DNA from: Anaspis maculata
Taxonomy: Eukaryota > Arthropoda > Insecta > Coleoptera > Scraptiidae
Assembly: GCA_949128115.1 (NCBI GenBank)
Contig: OX421961.1
Coordinates: forward strand, 121,709,050 to 121,773,049
Direction of reading: 5' to 3'
Length of the DNA stretch: 64,000 bases
The first letter of the stretch is position 1. Each line of letters opens with the position of its first letter. The translations under genes and the position numbers were made by a program. The notes under the pieces are model-generated. The model saw only the letters and a list, made by a program, of their open reading frames with translations. It was not told where the DNA came from and made no database searches. Positions 43,199 through 54,302 of the stretch are shown here, in pieces.

Positions 43199-46100
43199 TT
43201 TTCGAGAGGAGCTTACGTGGCCGTCCTTTCTCTCGTCATGAAAATCCTAAGGCCAAACTGGTAAATAATAAGAATTCTTCTCACCCTGTATATAATAAAA
43301 ATTCTTCTCACCCGGTATATCGTAAAACTTCTGTTCAGATTGTACATAACAAAATATCGCTAGATTCCGTGTATCATAGAAACTTTAATTTGCAAGACTG
43401 GACCAGTTGGAAAAAGATTGTATCTGATTTTTATCAGAATAATATCTCGAAATCTTCTAATAAAATAGAACCTTTATTCTCCAAACAACTTTCTGATAAC
43501 AGACCTTATGTTACAGTTAATCTCTTCGATCAGCCGATCACAGCTCTTCTTGATTCCGGCGCGACTGTCTCAGTGGTGGGCGCTGGAGGTTTGAAAATTT
43601 TGTCCAGGTGCAATGTGAAATCCAGTTCTTCTCCCTGCAAGTTTATAAACACAGCTGACGGCGCGAAACAGCCCGTTACTGGTGTTGTTGACTTACCTAT
43701 TTGTGTCGAAAAAACATGTCAGATTATACGCGCTTTGGTTGTACCTTCAGTCTCTCAATCTTTCATTTTAGGGACAGACTTCTGCAAACAATTCGAAATT
43801 AACATTGACTTCAAAAACGAAAGTTGGCTAGCTCAAAGATTTTCTAACGATTTGAAAAATGGCGACGTGTTTAGAATTGATGAGATCGATGTAACTCCTG
43901 ATCATCTGTGTTCTCTAGAAAATTTAGATCCCGAGCAATCACTTAGAACTAAATCAATTATAGAAAGGTTTAAAAAAATTGGTAATAAAAATCGCTTAGG
44001 TCGAACGGACAAAATATCTTTGAAAATAGATACCGGAGATGCAACCCCCTTCCGAATCAAACAATATCCTCTCTCTCCTTATATGTTGAAAATTCTAAAT
44101 GATGAACTAGACGAGATGTTGAAGCTCGGGGTTGTCGAACCATCCAAAAGTCCGTGGTCGAGTCCAGTTTTATTGGTTAAAAAGTCTAGCGGCGATTATA
44201 GATTTTGTTTCGACGGCAGAAAAATTAATGAAGTAACCAAACACGATTCCTACCCTCTTCCGCGAATCGACAGGATTCTCAATATGCTCAGGGATGCAAA
44301 ATACATATCCAGTATCGACCTGCGTAAAGCTTTTTGGCAAATCCCGTTGGCTGATGAAGCATCAAAAGAGAAAACAGCTTTCAGTGTAGCTGGAAGAGGT
44401 CTTTTCCAATTTGTGGTAATGCCTTTTGGACTGCGTAACAGTGCGCAGACACAACAGCGTTTAGTTGATTCTCTTTTTGGTCCTAAATTTGAACCTGAGA
44501 TTTTTGCATACTTGGACGACTTAATTATAGTATCTTCCACTTTCGATCGACATGTAGAACTTTTAGGGGAGGTTGTAGAACGACTTCAAGAAGCCAATCT
44601 GACAGTAAATCTCGAAAAATGTGAATTCTTCCGAACATCTTTAAAATATCTCGGTTTTGTAATCGATTCTCAAGGTCTCCGAACGAATCCTGAAAAAGTC
44701 ACGTGTATTGTCAATTATCCTAGACCCACTACTACGACCGAAATAAAAAGATTTATAGGAATGTGTAGTTGGTATCGAAGATTTATTGATAATTTTTCTA
44801 CCCTAGTATCTCCGCTAAATGATCTCTTGAAAAGTCGAAGGAAAAAAGAATCTATCACATGGTCTCCCGAGGCTGAGGTATCTTTCCTAAAAATCAAAAA
44901 AGCACTTGTCTCAGCGCCAATTCTTTGTCCTCCTAATTTTTCCGAACCGTTCACAATCCAAACAGATGCATCTGACACTGGACTAGGTGGAGTTTTGACG
45001 CAGACAATCGATGATCAAGAGCGTGTCATCGCATATGCCAGTCGCGGACTTTCCCGATCGGAACGGAATTACAGTGTAACAGAAAGAGAGCTTCTTAGTG
45101 TCATTTTTTGTATCGAGACCTTCAGACCGTACATAGAAGGGGTCAAATTTTCTGTAATCACTGACCATCACAGTCTTTTATGGTTGAATAATCTCTCTAA
45201 CCCCACTGGCAAATTGGCTAGATGGGCGGTGCGTCTGCGTCAACATTCTTTCAATCTGATCCACCGGAAAGGGACTCATAATGTCGTTCCAGACGCTCTT
45301 TCCAGGATTCCGGCGTGTCCAACTCCGGAAGTTTCAGCGGTAGAGGTGGTTTTGGATCAGTTAGACAGTTGGTATAAATCGATGCGTGACCAAGTTGTGA
45401 AAAATCCTGAGCTTTTTGCTCAGTGGAAAGTTGAGAACGATTTGTTGTATAAACACCTTCCCAAAAATCTTCCTTTCAGTTCAAATTTGCGCGAGTGGAA
45501 ACTCGTAATTCCTAAATCACAGCGGTCGTCAATCATTAAATCCTGTCACGATCCTCCCACTTCCGCTCATTTTGGTTTCGCTAAAACTTTGACTCGCATC
45601 CAAGAGAGTTATTATTGGCCGAAAATGCGGCATGATGTTCGCAAGTTTGTTAGGTCGTGCAAGGTATGCGGTGAACAGAAAATTCCGAGTCAATCGCGCA
45701 TTGGATTGATGGGCACCGAGAAAAGGGTGAGTTTCCCATGGCAAGTGATCGCCGTTGACCTCATGGGACCATTTCCTCGCTCTGTGAACGGTCATACATA
45801 TCTACTCGTCGTCGGTGACTGGTTCACGAAGTATACGTTGCTCTTTCCGCTAAGAAAAGCCGACGCAAAGAGCGTGGTGAAACATGTGGAAAGTGACGTC
45901 TTTTTAAAGTTTGGGGTTCCACAATTTATTTTGTGCGACAACGGCCGACAGTTCGCAGGACACGTTTTCAAAAATTTGGCAACATCCTACAACGTCCAGA
46001 AAATATGGTTCACCCCTTATTATTCGGCACAATGCAATTTCGTGGAACGAAACAACAAAACAGTCGGAACCGCAATCAGATGCTACATCGGCGAACAAGG

Positions 46101-46629
46101 ACACAAATACTGGGACAAAGAACTTCCGAAAATTGCCCACGCCATTAATACAGCGAAGCACGAAGCGACAAAATTCTCGCCGACGTTCCTTAATTTTGGC
46201 AGAAACGTTCCTCTTAGCGGGAATTATTACGGAAAAATCGAAACTGTTAAAGATGTAGAACTTCTACCTGGAATAGACCGAGAAACCTACGCAACAGAAA
46301 TAAGTGACGGTCTCAAGCAAATATTTGAAAATGTTCAACGAAATCTTCACGCTGCCTATCAGAAGAATGTTAAGGTGTACAATTTGCGGAAGCGCGACAT
46401 ATCCTTTAAAGTTGGGGATAAAGTATGGCGACGGAACAAAGTGCTTTCAGATGCTTCGAATCAATTTGCGGCTAAGTTAGCGTCGAAATTTGTTCTTTGT
46501 ATTGTCCGGAGGAAAGCCTCAAATCTTTGTTATCACCTTAACAACCTGAATGGATCCGATGCCGGAAAATGGCATGTGAAAGATTTGAAACCATACTTTG
46601 GTTCCAATTCCGACATTTCTGTTGGATAA
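43183..46629 (+). CDS. pol: Gypsy pol polyprotein (PR-RT-RNase H-IN)
   Basis: 1148 codons, in the -1 frame to gag. The ATG at 43183 lies inside the gag end after AAAAAA, so expression could be by -1 frameshift there or by reinitiation. The aspartic protease has LLDSGAT (D124). The RT has YLDD at 443-446 and LPRIDRIL, FWQIPL and MPFGLRN blocks. RNase H has QTDAS, TDHHSLLWL and PDALSR (to about 707). The integrase has an HHCC finger (from about 789; CKVCGEQK) and a catalytic triad D859, D919, E955, i.e. D-x59-D-x35-E. The C-terminus has VGDKVWRRNK, a GPY/F-like region; I see no chromodomain. All catalytic residues are present and no stop interrupts it. Confidence 0.97.
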   Translation: MSGKLIFERSLRGRPFSRHENPKAKLVNNKNSSHPVYNKNSSHPVYRKTSVQIVHNKISLDSVYHRNFNLQDWTSWKKIVSDFYQNNISKSSNKIEPLFSKQLSDNRPYVTVNLFDQPITALLDSGATVSVVGAGGLKILSRCNVKSSSSPCKFINTADGAKQPVTGVVDLPICVEKTCQIIRALVVPSVSQSFILGTDFCKQFEINIDFKNESWLAQRFSNDLKNGDVFRIDEIDVTPDHLCSLENLDPEQSLRTKSIIERFKKIGNKNRLGRTDKISLKIDTGDATPFRIKQYPLSPYMLKILNDELDEMLKLGVVEPSKSPWSSPVLLVKKSSGDYRFCFDGRKINEVTKHDSYPLPRIDRILNMLRDAKYISSIDLRKAFWQIPLADEASKEKTAFSVAGRGLFQFVVMPFGLRNSAQTQQRLVDSLFGPKFEPEIFAYLDDLIIVSSTFDRHVELLGEVVERLQEANLTVNLEKCEFFRTSLKYLGFVIDSQGLRTNPEKVTCIVNYPRPTTTTEIKRFIGMCSWYRRFIDNFSTLVSPLNDLLKSRRKKESITWSPEAEVSFLKIKKALVSAPILCPPNFSEPFTIQTDASDTGLGGVLTQTIDDQERVIAYASRGLSRSERNYSVTERELLSVIFCIETFRPYIEGVKFSVITDHHSLLWLNNLSNPTGKLARWAVRLRQHSFNLIHRKGTHNVVPDALSRIPACPTPEVSAVEVVLDQLDSWYKSMRDQVVKNPELFAQWKVENDLLYKHLPKNLPFSSNLREWKLVIPKSQRSSIIKSCHDPPTSAHFGFAKTLTRIQESYYWPKMRHDVRKFVRSCKVCGEQKIPSQSRIGLMGTEKRVSFPWQVIAVDLMGPFPRSVNGHTYLLVVGDWFTKYTLLFPLRKADAKSVVKHVESDVFLKFGVPQFILCDNGRQFAGHVFKNLATSYNVQKIWFTPYYSAQCNFVERNNKTVGTAIRCYIGEQGHKYWDKELPKIAHAINTAKHEATKFSPTFLNFGRNVPLSGNYYGKIETVKDVELLPGIDRETYATEISDGLKQIFENVQRNLHAAYQKNVKVYNLRKRDISFKVGDKVWRRNKVLSDASNQFAAKLASKFVLCIVRRKASNLCYHLNNLNGSDAGKWHVKDLKPYFGSNSDISVG

Positions 46630-47187
46630 ATTATCGTACTTACCGTAATTGTTCATGTAACAATTTTCTTACCTTACCGTCTCCTTTTACCGAAAGTTTC
46701 TTCTCGATAAAATCGAGAAATTCCTATCGTTTTGTAGCCTAGAGAGTAATACAAATTTTCCGTTGAATCTGTTCACATTTGTATTGCCGTGGCTCACTTT
46801 TCCGAAATCGATTGATTATTCAGTCTTTTGTATCTAGAAATTCTAAAGATTCCTGACTGGAACTTAGTATTTCCTTTTGTAAATATTTCCTTTGTACATA
46901 GTGTATCATAATTTCTAAACTAGGTATAGTTTTTTTCTTCACATTTGGATTTTAGTAATCTAAAGAAGATTATCTAAAAATAAGTTTCTCCTTAATTTAT
47001 TGGCTCTTCTTCGTTTTGATTATGTTATGTTTGGCAGACTTTCCCAATTTGTCCACTACCGATTATGACTCACCGATTTTTGTCTCCGTAAGGACGTATG
47101 ATACGCGCAGATATCGATCCAAATTGTAGCATGATAAGCATCAACGAGAGAAGGTTATCACAAGAAAAAATTATTTATTAATTTTTT
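46630..47187 (+). other. Gypsy 3' untranslated region
   Basis: 558 nt between the pol stop and the PPT. AT-rich with no frame long enough for an envelope protein. Confidence 0.8.
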
Positions 47188-47208
47188 ATTTTTTTTGGAG
47201 AAGGGTGG
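47188..47208 (+). promoter_or_regulatory. Polypurine tract (plus-strand primer site)
   Basis: A T-run followed by GGAGAAGGGTGG, ending directly at the TG of the 3' LTR, where Gypsy elements prime plus-strand DNA. Confidence 0.85.
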
Positions 47209-48702
47209 TGTAACGATTTTATTTTCCGCGCGAGGTATTGTCTCCCTTGTATGTAGGTACGTAGGTACTTAGGTACTAAATTACAGAGTAGGTACCTAGG
47301 CATTTCAAATAAATCGCGCGTGAACCGATAAGAGTGGGTGTTCGGCTCAGAGGCATCGAGATAGAAGCGAACGGTTTTTGAGTGGAGTTTCTTTAAATAG
47401 ACGATGAAAAAGAGACGTCGTATAAAATTCACGTGAATATTTAAAAATCCCTGGCCATCGTGGATTTTCCGAATTTTGGTGGGCCATCCGTGCCAGATCT
47501 GACCAGATTCTTCTTTGAAATAAGTGCCCGGTGTGCTGGGGTAAGATATTTATTGATTAGGTATTCAAATAGGTACAAAATATCAATTTTAGGTCCAACC
47601 TCCAACTTCGACTTCCACGTGTAAAAATTATATGTATGTCCACGTCGAAATATCGGGAAATTCCGTCTATCTGTCTGCAAGGTCTGAGGTAAAATCGAGA
47701 AATCCGCACGACGACGTACACGCAACTTTATTTATCGATATCATCATTCATCTTTATTCATCTTTACTTTTTAACAACGGTTCCATCATCTGTATTTCCG
47801 CATCTGTATTTTCTCCACCACGCTGTACACCCGTCAGCATTTGTCAGCATCGCCGTGACGCCGACAGAAATCTTCTTGTCCCTGCTGGAGCTACGCATTG
47901 TCTCGAAATTCTCCTCGATAGGACTCCGTCCGCAATCTGACCGAGACGTGAGCACCAAGCAGCGAGACAGCAATATTTTCCGAGGCACATTCCAGGGCGA
48001 CGCTCCTGTCCGTGAGAATTTTACAATAATTATCCACTAACCTTAGGAATTTAAGTATTTTAGAGAACAGTATACGTACCAATTTTTATTTCCGCACAAG
48101 GTTTGCGCCTAAAAACTGACACCGATTACTTGGGCCCAAGATTTCTGTGACAGACGTCACTATTTAAGATAGGTCGTAGCTTGTAGTTTCTTTAATTTAC
48201 GAAAATGCCCGGGGGGTGTGTTTGATGAGTTCTCACTATTGAACTTCTCGCGTCCAAGGATTGTCGTCACGGGACGGCTCAGGATTAACAACGATACGCT
48301 ACGAATAAATACGAAATTATTTCACTCAGTTTAACATTTCTAAAAATTCTTATATCAACATTTATTATTATACAAAACCAATCTTAATTTTCATTAAATA
48401 GTCAAAACTAAAATTTTGTTGTAACTCTTTAATTACTCTCAAATTAGTAGTTGTCCTTCACTTTAACACTTACTTCAGTTTTGCTTAGTAGCTACGTCTC
48501 ACTATAGCACGTTTGGGTTGGGGTAAACCAGGGTAGACTCCCCCGAAATAAAGCTTCACACCAACATTCCTGGTTGGCGCGATATAAATTTATGTTGTGT
48601 GACGTGCAAGAAAAAAAAACCCACGACCCGCTCTAACCAAAAAGCTGAGTGCCGTTCGCCAAATGTAGTGGAATTTTCCAAAAATAAGAAAAGGACATTG
48701 CA
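47209..48702 (+). repeat. 3' LTR of the Gypsy element
   Basis: 1494 bp, the same length as the 5' LTR with a constant offset of 7345. Two visible substitutions (47244, 47246). AATAAA at 48547-48552 would serve as the polyadenylation signal. Confidence 0.95.
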
Positions 48703-48706
48703 AAGT
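48703..48706. repeat. Target-site duplication AAGT, right
   Basis: Pairs with 39860-39863 and confirms integrase-mediated insertion of the whole element as one unit. Confidence 0.8.
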
Positions 48707-49863
48707 TCACTGCAATATATTGTAAAATTATTGCCGACAGCTGTCGAAATGGATTTGCCAGGGCCGTAATAACTGTAAGTTTGTACGTATTCTAGGTTCT
48801 GTCAATCTTTTTTTTTGACTTTGATGACTTTTTCTTGTCCTGCATCAACTACTTGGTTATTAGCAGTTTTTTTTTTCCGTGGAGGTTTTTCGGTAACGAT
48901 AACAATGATGATAACAACGAAGTACTGTAGATCTACATTTTTGGATCAGTGGGGGATTCATCAGTGGGGTTTTGTTTCGATGGCTTTCTCGTTTCATCCC
49001 TCTTTCCGAGGCATCACCGCACGATAGTAGATGCCCTAGTACTAAGGAACGCGTGAAAAATCCATCTGGCCCAGTGCGGATTTTAACCAGGGACCTTCGC
49101 CTATGAAAACGGGGCAGAGCTCACCGTGCTGCCGACCGGGTTCTTTCTCTTTTTGTTAGTTAATAGATTGGATTCACAGGTATGGTAGTTAGAGCTAGCG
49201 TCTTGTTTGCCATAGTGGAGATAGTCGTGGGGATATGGCCGTCAGGTAGCATTTCGCCATGGAGTACTTTAGTCATCCAAAATGCTAAAATGGATTGCAA
49301 CAATGTCATTTTACGTTCCTCAATAAGTCAAGAATATCTATTGACAAAAAGTTGATTTTTCGAGATCATCCTGTAGATTAGATATAGGAGATTAGCGGAA
49401 AATCAAGAACCGTTTCAAGATGACGGTTTGGTGTGGAAATCAGAAAATATATCTTGATTCAGACAGAAGCATGTCGAATTTGAGCATGAGGGAAGTTTTG
49501 CACAGCTCTGTACAGGACAGGTGTCCCAAAATTATGACACCAGAACAGTACTACGTACTCACAAACGATGATGAAAAATTCCTCGACTTCAGTTTAAAAG
49601 TTATTAAGGGAAAAAGGGTGGTCCTTCGAATCGTTATATGGTGACTGAGACACCCTGCAGGTATATCACCCTGTAGAATGATACCATAACTTTCTTTATA
49701 ATCATTTCTACAGGATATACCTATAACATACAGCTCATCATATATGTAAATCTTGTCGGCTTAATTTCGTTGCCAGGTCTAACACTGACGCCCACCAGAA
49801 CATCTGAGGGCCTGACCAGAATCCTATATGAGTGAATTGTAGCCAATCTAGTTAGAGTTGATG
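48707..49863. other. Stretch without a recognisable gene
   Basis: Several isolated CACCCTG(T/C)AG or ATCCTGTAG termini (49367, 49651, 49668, 49712) suggest decayed MITE ends. A 74-codon frame at 49420 (CPKIMTPEQYYVL) has no family I know. Confidence 0.4.
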
Positions 49864-50580
49864 CACAGGGTGTTCACGTGAAGATTGACCCCCCCCACCG
49901 CTAGCCGGCTTATCCCTGAACCAATTTCAAAAATAAAAACTGATTTTCAAAGGATTTTTGCTGAATTTTTCATATTTGCTCATAAAATTTTCCTAGATCC
50001 CTGATATACAGTCGCAAAAAATTACTTTGTTTTATTGCATTCACATTTATTTGAATAATGCAATGGATGCAGACTTTTGTCCTCAATACAAATAAACTGC
50101 TCCACAATGAAGTTGTCGCCACCAAAAAAACCGCTTGACTTTGACGGCCAATAACTTTCGATTGCCGAAAGTGATTTCCATTCTGTTTGTTGCGTTTACT
50201 AACCCAATCTATCCTCAGCAGATCCTGTAATAGTGAATATCAAGAAATTGCACGTAATATTTATACAGGGTGATATGTAAAAAGGTGAAAAATTGCGACT
50301 TCATCGAACCCCCCTTTGCAAAAAAAGTTTATTTACAAATTCAAAAGTGAAAATCATGAACTGTGATGTCTTGTCTCAAAACGGTTTTAGAATTACCGAG
50401 ATTGGAGGTCTTACACAGAAGATAAGAATTTTTATATGGAATGTAACAAATTTGCCTTATTTTCTCGCAAGATTGAATCACTTCCAATGAATGGGTGGTT
50501 GACATTGAGCACGATTGTTTCGACAACCGTTCCGGATAACTTGAATTTAAAAACAACCCTAAAATTTGGAGTGGGGCCAC

Positions 50581-51792
50581 CCTGCTGAAAATGCTCATCG
50601 ATTCTCATTGGAATCCCTATGAGAATCCATCAGTTTCTATCAGCCCCATGAGCATCAATCAGGCGCACGCATAATAAATGGGAAGTCTAACAGTTTCTAT
50701 GAGAATCTATCGTACATTTCCTGCTGAAAATCCTCATGGATCCTCATTGGGATTCCTATGAGAATCCATCAGTCATTGGCAGAAATCAACAGCAAATGCT
50801 CATTCAATCCTGATAAATGCTGATACAAATCCATTATTTGACTTATTGACATGTGAATCCTGTAAATCTATGCGGCTTTGGCAGATATAATCTCATCAAT
50901 TTTAGGCGAACTCGCGCGCTCGCCTGATCTAGTCGTCATGAATCGTAGGAAATTCTTGCGCGACTAGCGCGATCGATCTAGTGCGTTATCTTTTCGTGAC
51001 AGTGAAAATACAAAATGCTGACAGGACGCTGAAAAAAAGTTTGATTCCTTTCCGCATCGGTTTGTTTGTTTACGTTTGTTGTGTTAATACCTATAAGATG
51101 TAAAGACTTTTACTTTACCGACGCTCCACCAACATGGGAGGAAAAGTATTGTAATCATGCAGAAAAGGTTTGAGATTTCGATGGATATATTCCATTTTGA
51201 GGTTCCCCAAGACGATTAGGACTATTTCTATCAAGTAAAGTGCCTATAACTATAGTAAAATACATAACTAATTATGATCTTCAATTCCAGGTTCTAGGAG
51301 ATCATTGGAACACTGAACTAAAACAATAGTATCACCCTGTGTGCCTGTGCGACATTGATGTAATTTCACGAACATTCACGAATTTATTTATTTGTAAGTG
51401 ATAAAATCTAATAAAAAATCCAGTTCAAAATCCATCTTGGTTTTGTATAACAATTTGTTGTATTCAGTGCGGCATCCATCTGGATTGTATGAGTTTTCAT
51501 GAGAATCCATGAGGATTAATATGGAAATGTATGAGAATCCATGAGCATTTAAGTGGATTCATATGGAAATCAATGAGAATCCATGAGCATTTATGTGGAT
51601 TCATATGGAAATCAATGAGAATCCATGAGCATTTATGTGGATTCATATGGAAATCTATGAGATTCAATGAGGAAAAAACGCAGCGGGATTCCTATGAGAA
51701 TCATTGCGGCAATGCCGGTTCCAATACTCATATAGATCCTCATGAAAGCCAGATAGATTTCCCTATGAGAATCCATGAGGATTTTCAGCAGG
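50581..51792. mobile_element. 1.2-kb element with CCTGCTGAAAAT inverted ends
   Basis: Begins CCTGCTGAAAATGCTCATCG and ends with the inverted ATGAGGATTTTCAGCAGG. A second terminus-like copy (CCTGCTGAAAATCCTCATGG) lies inside at 50720. The word TGAGAATCCAT or its complement occurs about ten times. It contains the 42-bp tandem array at 51531. The opposite arm of the host palindrome lacks it, which fixes its boundaries. Confidence 0.8.
51531..51672 (+). repeat. 42-bp tandem repeat, 3.4 copies
   Basis: Units at 51531-51572, 51573-51614 and 51615-51656, then a partial copy. They begin ATGAGAATCCATGAGCATTT and differ at one or two bases. Being 42 bp they keep one frame open (repeat MRIHEHLCGFIWKS, 14 residues), but there is no sign this is translated. 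Confidence 0.9.
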
Positions 51793-53256
51793 GCAGGAAT
51801 GGGGCACTTTTTGAAACGCTAATCACTGTCTGTTTTTGGCACGTTGAATTTCATCGATATTTCAAATGTCGAACATGTTTTTTGAAAGTCTGAACCCTTG
51901 AATATGGTAGAACTTCATTTTCCGTAAAAGGGGGAGCCCCCTGGAAGTTAACTTGTTGTTCTTGTGCTATGCCTGGACTTCAGCCCTGATTGCGTTTTTC
52001 TGGTGATTCAGTGCTATAAAAATGATCAAAAATGTGTGTTGCTCTAGCAACGCTAAAAACACAAGTCTCAGTATTGTTGAAGTGACTTGACGTGCCAATA
52101 TGAACAATGGCATAAATAAAGGTTTTCAGCGTTACTGTGGCAACACACATTTTTGATCATCCTTATAGCACGGAATCACCAGAAAAACGCAATCAGGGCT
52201 AAAGCCCAGGCATAGCACAAGCACAACAAATAAACTTCCAGGGGGCTTCACGTTTCACAGGAAATGAAGTTCCACCATATCCAGAGGTTTAGACTTGCAA
52301 AAAAACATATTCGACATCTGAAATATTGATGGAATTCAACGTGCTAAAAACAGACAGTGATTAGCGATTCAAAATGTGCCCCCTGCCTGACCCCACACCA
52401 AATTTTCGTTTTTTTTTCAAATTCAAGTTATCCGGAATGGTTGTAGGAACAATCGTGCTCAATGTCAACCACCCATTCATTAGAAGTGATTCAATCTTGC
52501 AAGAAAATAGGGAAAATCTGTTACATTCTATATAAAAATTTTTATCTTCTGTGTAAGACCTCCAATCTCGGTAATTCTAAAACAGTTTCGAGACAAGGCA
52601 TCACACTTCATGATTTTTACTTTAGAATTTGTAATTACAATTTTTTTTTGCAAATGGGGGCTCGATGAAGTTGTGGCAATTTTTCACCTTCCTACATATC
52701 ACCCTGTATAAATGATACATGCAGTTTCTTGATATTCACAATTACAAGATCTGTTGAGGATAGATTGGGCTAGTAAACACAATACACAGAATAAAAATCA
52801 CTTTGGGCAATCGAAAGTTATTGGCCGTCAAAGTCGAGCCATTTTTTTTGCCACAACTTCATTGTGGAGCAGTTTATATACAATACAAATACATACAACA
52901 CTTGCGGATACATTCTTCAAAAAAATTATAAGTTTTTGGAAAAAAAATCGTTTCAATCTGTTTGATTGTGATTTTTCTATATTTTAAACTGTTACATTAT
53001 TAATATTTTGACAAATTGTTTGTCAAATAAACCCGTAAGTGTTAAATTTCGGTGTAATCAGGATAAAAGTCTGCATCGACTGCATGTTGATGAATTATTT
53101 TTGCGACACCCTGTAAATTGATGCACTAGAAATTTGTTATGAATAAATTCAAAAAATTCAGCAAAACTCCTTCAAAGATCAGTTTTTCTTTCTGAAATTG
53201 TCCCAGGGATAATGCAGCTAGTGAGGAGAGGTCAATCTTAACGTAAACACCATGTA

Positions 53257-53465
53257 CAGTTGGGAGCGAAATGATTCATACGGCACCGCTAGGAAGTCGG
53301 CTGGATTTTAGAAATGTTGGCTCCTTGCATCGTTCTTGAATGCCAGTTTTGATTACGACCAATCTCTAATCAAAACTGGCATTCAAGAACAATCCAAGCA
53401 GCTAACATTTCTGAAATTCAGCCGACTTCCTAGCGGTGCCGTATGAATCATTTTGCTCCCAACTG
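53257..53465. mobile_element. 209-bp palindromic MITE with TA duplication
   Basis: CAGTTGGGAGCGAAATGATT mirrors AATCATTTTGCTCCCAACTG. The arms run about 95 bp (CGGCACCGCTAGGAAGTCGG; ACTGGCATTCAAGAAC facing GTTCTTGAATGCCAGT). TA on both sides. It sits exactly at the right end of the 49864-53256 palindrome, so it inserted into that element's terminal TA. Confidence 0.92.
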
Positions 53466-53979
53466 TACCTACCTAGTGCAAATCATTTGAAAATTTGTAA
53501 GATCGCCTTTGTGTGAGACGCTCACATTCTTCTTCACTCTTTTCTTTGTTTGTATAATTGTATAGTGGCGGACTTTGAAATTGCACTACCCTTCTAGATC
53601 GCGCAGTCTAATTTGCATTGTTTGACAATGAGAATTAGCTTCTTGATTTTGTAAAGGTGGTGCGATTTTGAAGTTATTGGTGAAAAACAGAACTCGAATC
53701 CTTCGAGGCAGGCACGAAAGTCTACTTCTCTTCCAAAACCTGTAGTTTGCCTTTTTTGCTTGGATGGCTCAGGCACAATGCATATGTCTACAGACGAAAA
53801 AAGCATTCAAAAGTGAAATAATGGGCCATATCCTTGAATAACGTTGCTATGATGATAGCTTCACCATGTGGTATTCAGCGGATGAAGTACCATCTGAAGT
53901 GTCGGCAAAAGTAGTTTAGGCGAACGGTTCTCAGCATCACTTCTACGAAACTGAATCACCAAGCGGTTTGTGAAAGTAT

Positions 53980-54290
53980 GGTTTTTGATGACCTCGTTCA
54001 TTTTATTGAAGTAAAACTAAACGACAGTAGCGCAGACCATCTTCTCAAATCTGCTAACTTGATTCGCATGTATAAGAAGAGGCTGTCAGAAATTGTGGGA
54101 TTGAAAGAGGAAGACTTGTCGAACATCCACAATTCAAGATTTTGAGATAAGCTGATGACTGCATTTCCCCCAAGTAGAGTCCTCAAAGAGCGGAAAAGCC
54201 TACATTCTACGGGACTGCAATGCGGACATAAGTCCAGAGAATAAAGAGGTCCAGAAAACTGTAAAACAGTTGGAAGGAGCACTCCAGGAA
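53980..54290 (+). pseudogene. Decayed mobile-element protein fragment
   Basis: A frame reads VFDDLVHFIEVKLND and ANLIRMYKKRLSEIVGL, then stops. I recall a similar DLV.YIE ... LxxLYxxRL segment from the same unnamed invertebrate element protein that ends in the Cys-rich tail (compare 9084-9296). This is a weak, memory-based link. It ends at the next palindrome. Confidence 0.3.
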
Positions 54291-54302
54291 GTTTACAATT
54301 AC

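Larger units (their letters stand above)
39864..48702 (+). mobile_element. Intact Ty3/Gypsy LTR retrotransposon, very young insertion
   Basis: 8839 bp bounded by two 1494-bp LTRs that begin TGTAACG and end ATTGCA, with the target duplication AAGT at 39860-39863 and 48703-48706. Order: LTR, PBS, gag, pol (PR-RT-RH-IN), PPT, LTR. RT before integrase places it in Ty3/Gypsy. The LTRs differ at only two positions that I can see (39899/47244 and 39901/47246), and both ORFs are open, so it inserted recently and may still be mobile. No env ORF follows pol. Confidence 0.96.
49864..53256. mobile_element. Large palindrome (about 2.2 kb without nested insert)
   Basis: The left end CACAGGGTGTTCACGT mirrors ACGTAAACACCATGTA on the right. 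The arms pair through ATACAGGGTGATATGTA / TACATATCACCCTGTAT, TCGGTAATTCTAAAAC / GTTTTAGAATTACCGA, ATTCATTGGAAGTGATTCAA-type blocks and GCCTGGACTTCAGCCCTGAT, to a centre near 52,085. An unrelated 1.2-kb element (50581-51792) splits the left arm only. Each arm is about 1.0-1.15 kb. Confidence 0.85.

Noticed and set aside
46380..46629. Chromodomain at the integrase C-terminus
   Set aside because: The tail after the GPY/F-like region is too short and lacks the aromatic cage pattern.
46630..47208. Envelope gene after pol
   Set aside because: No open frame of useful length, no signal peptide or membrane segment.
49060..49140. tRNA-like sequence on the minus strand
   Set aside because: The B-box-like GGTTAAAATCC has two changes, the A box is poor and no cloverleaf could be folded by eye.
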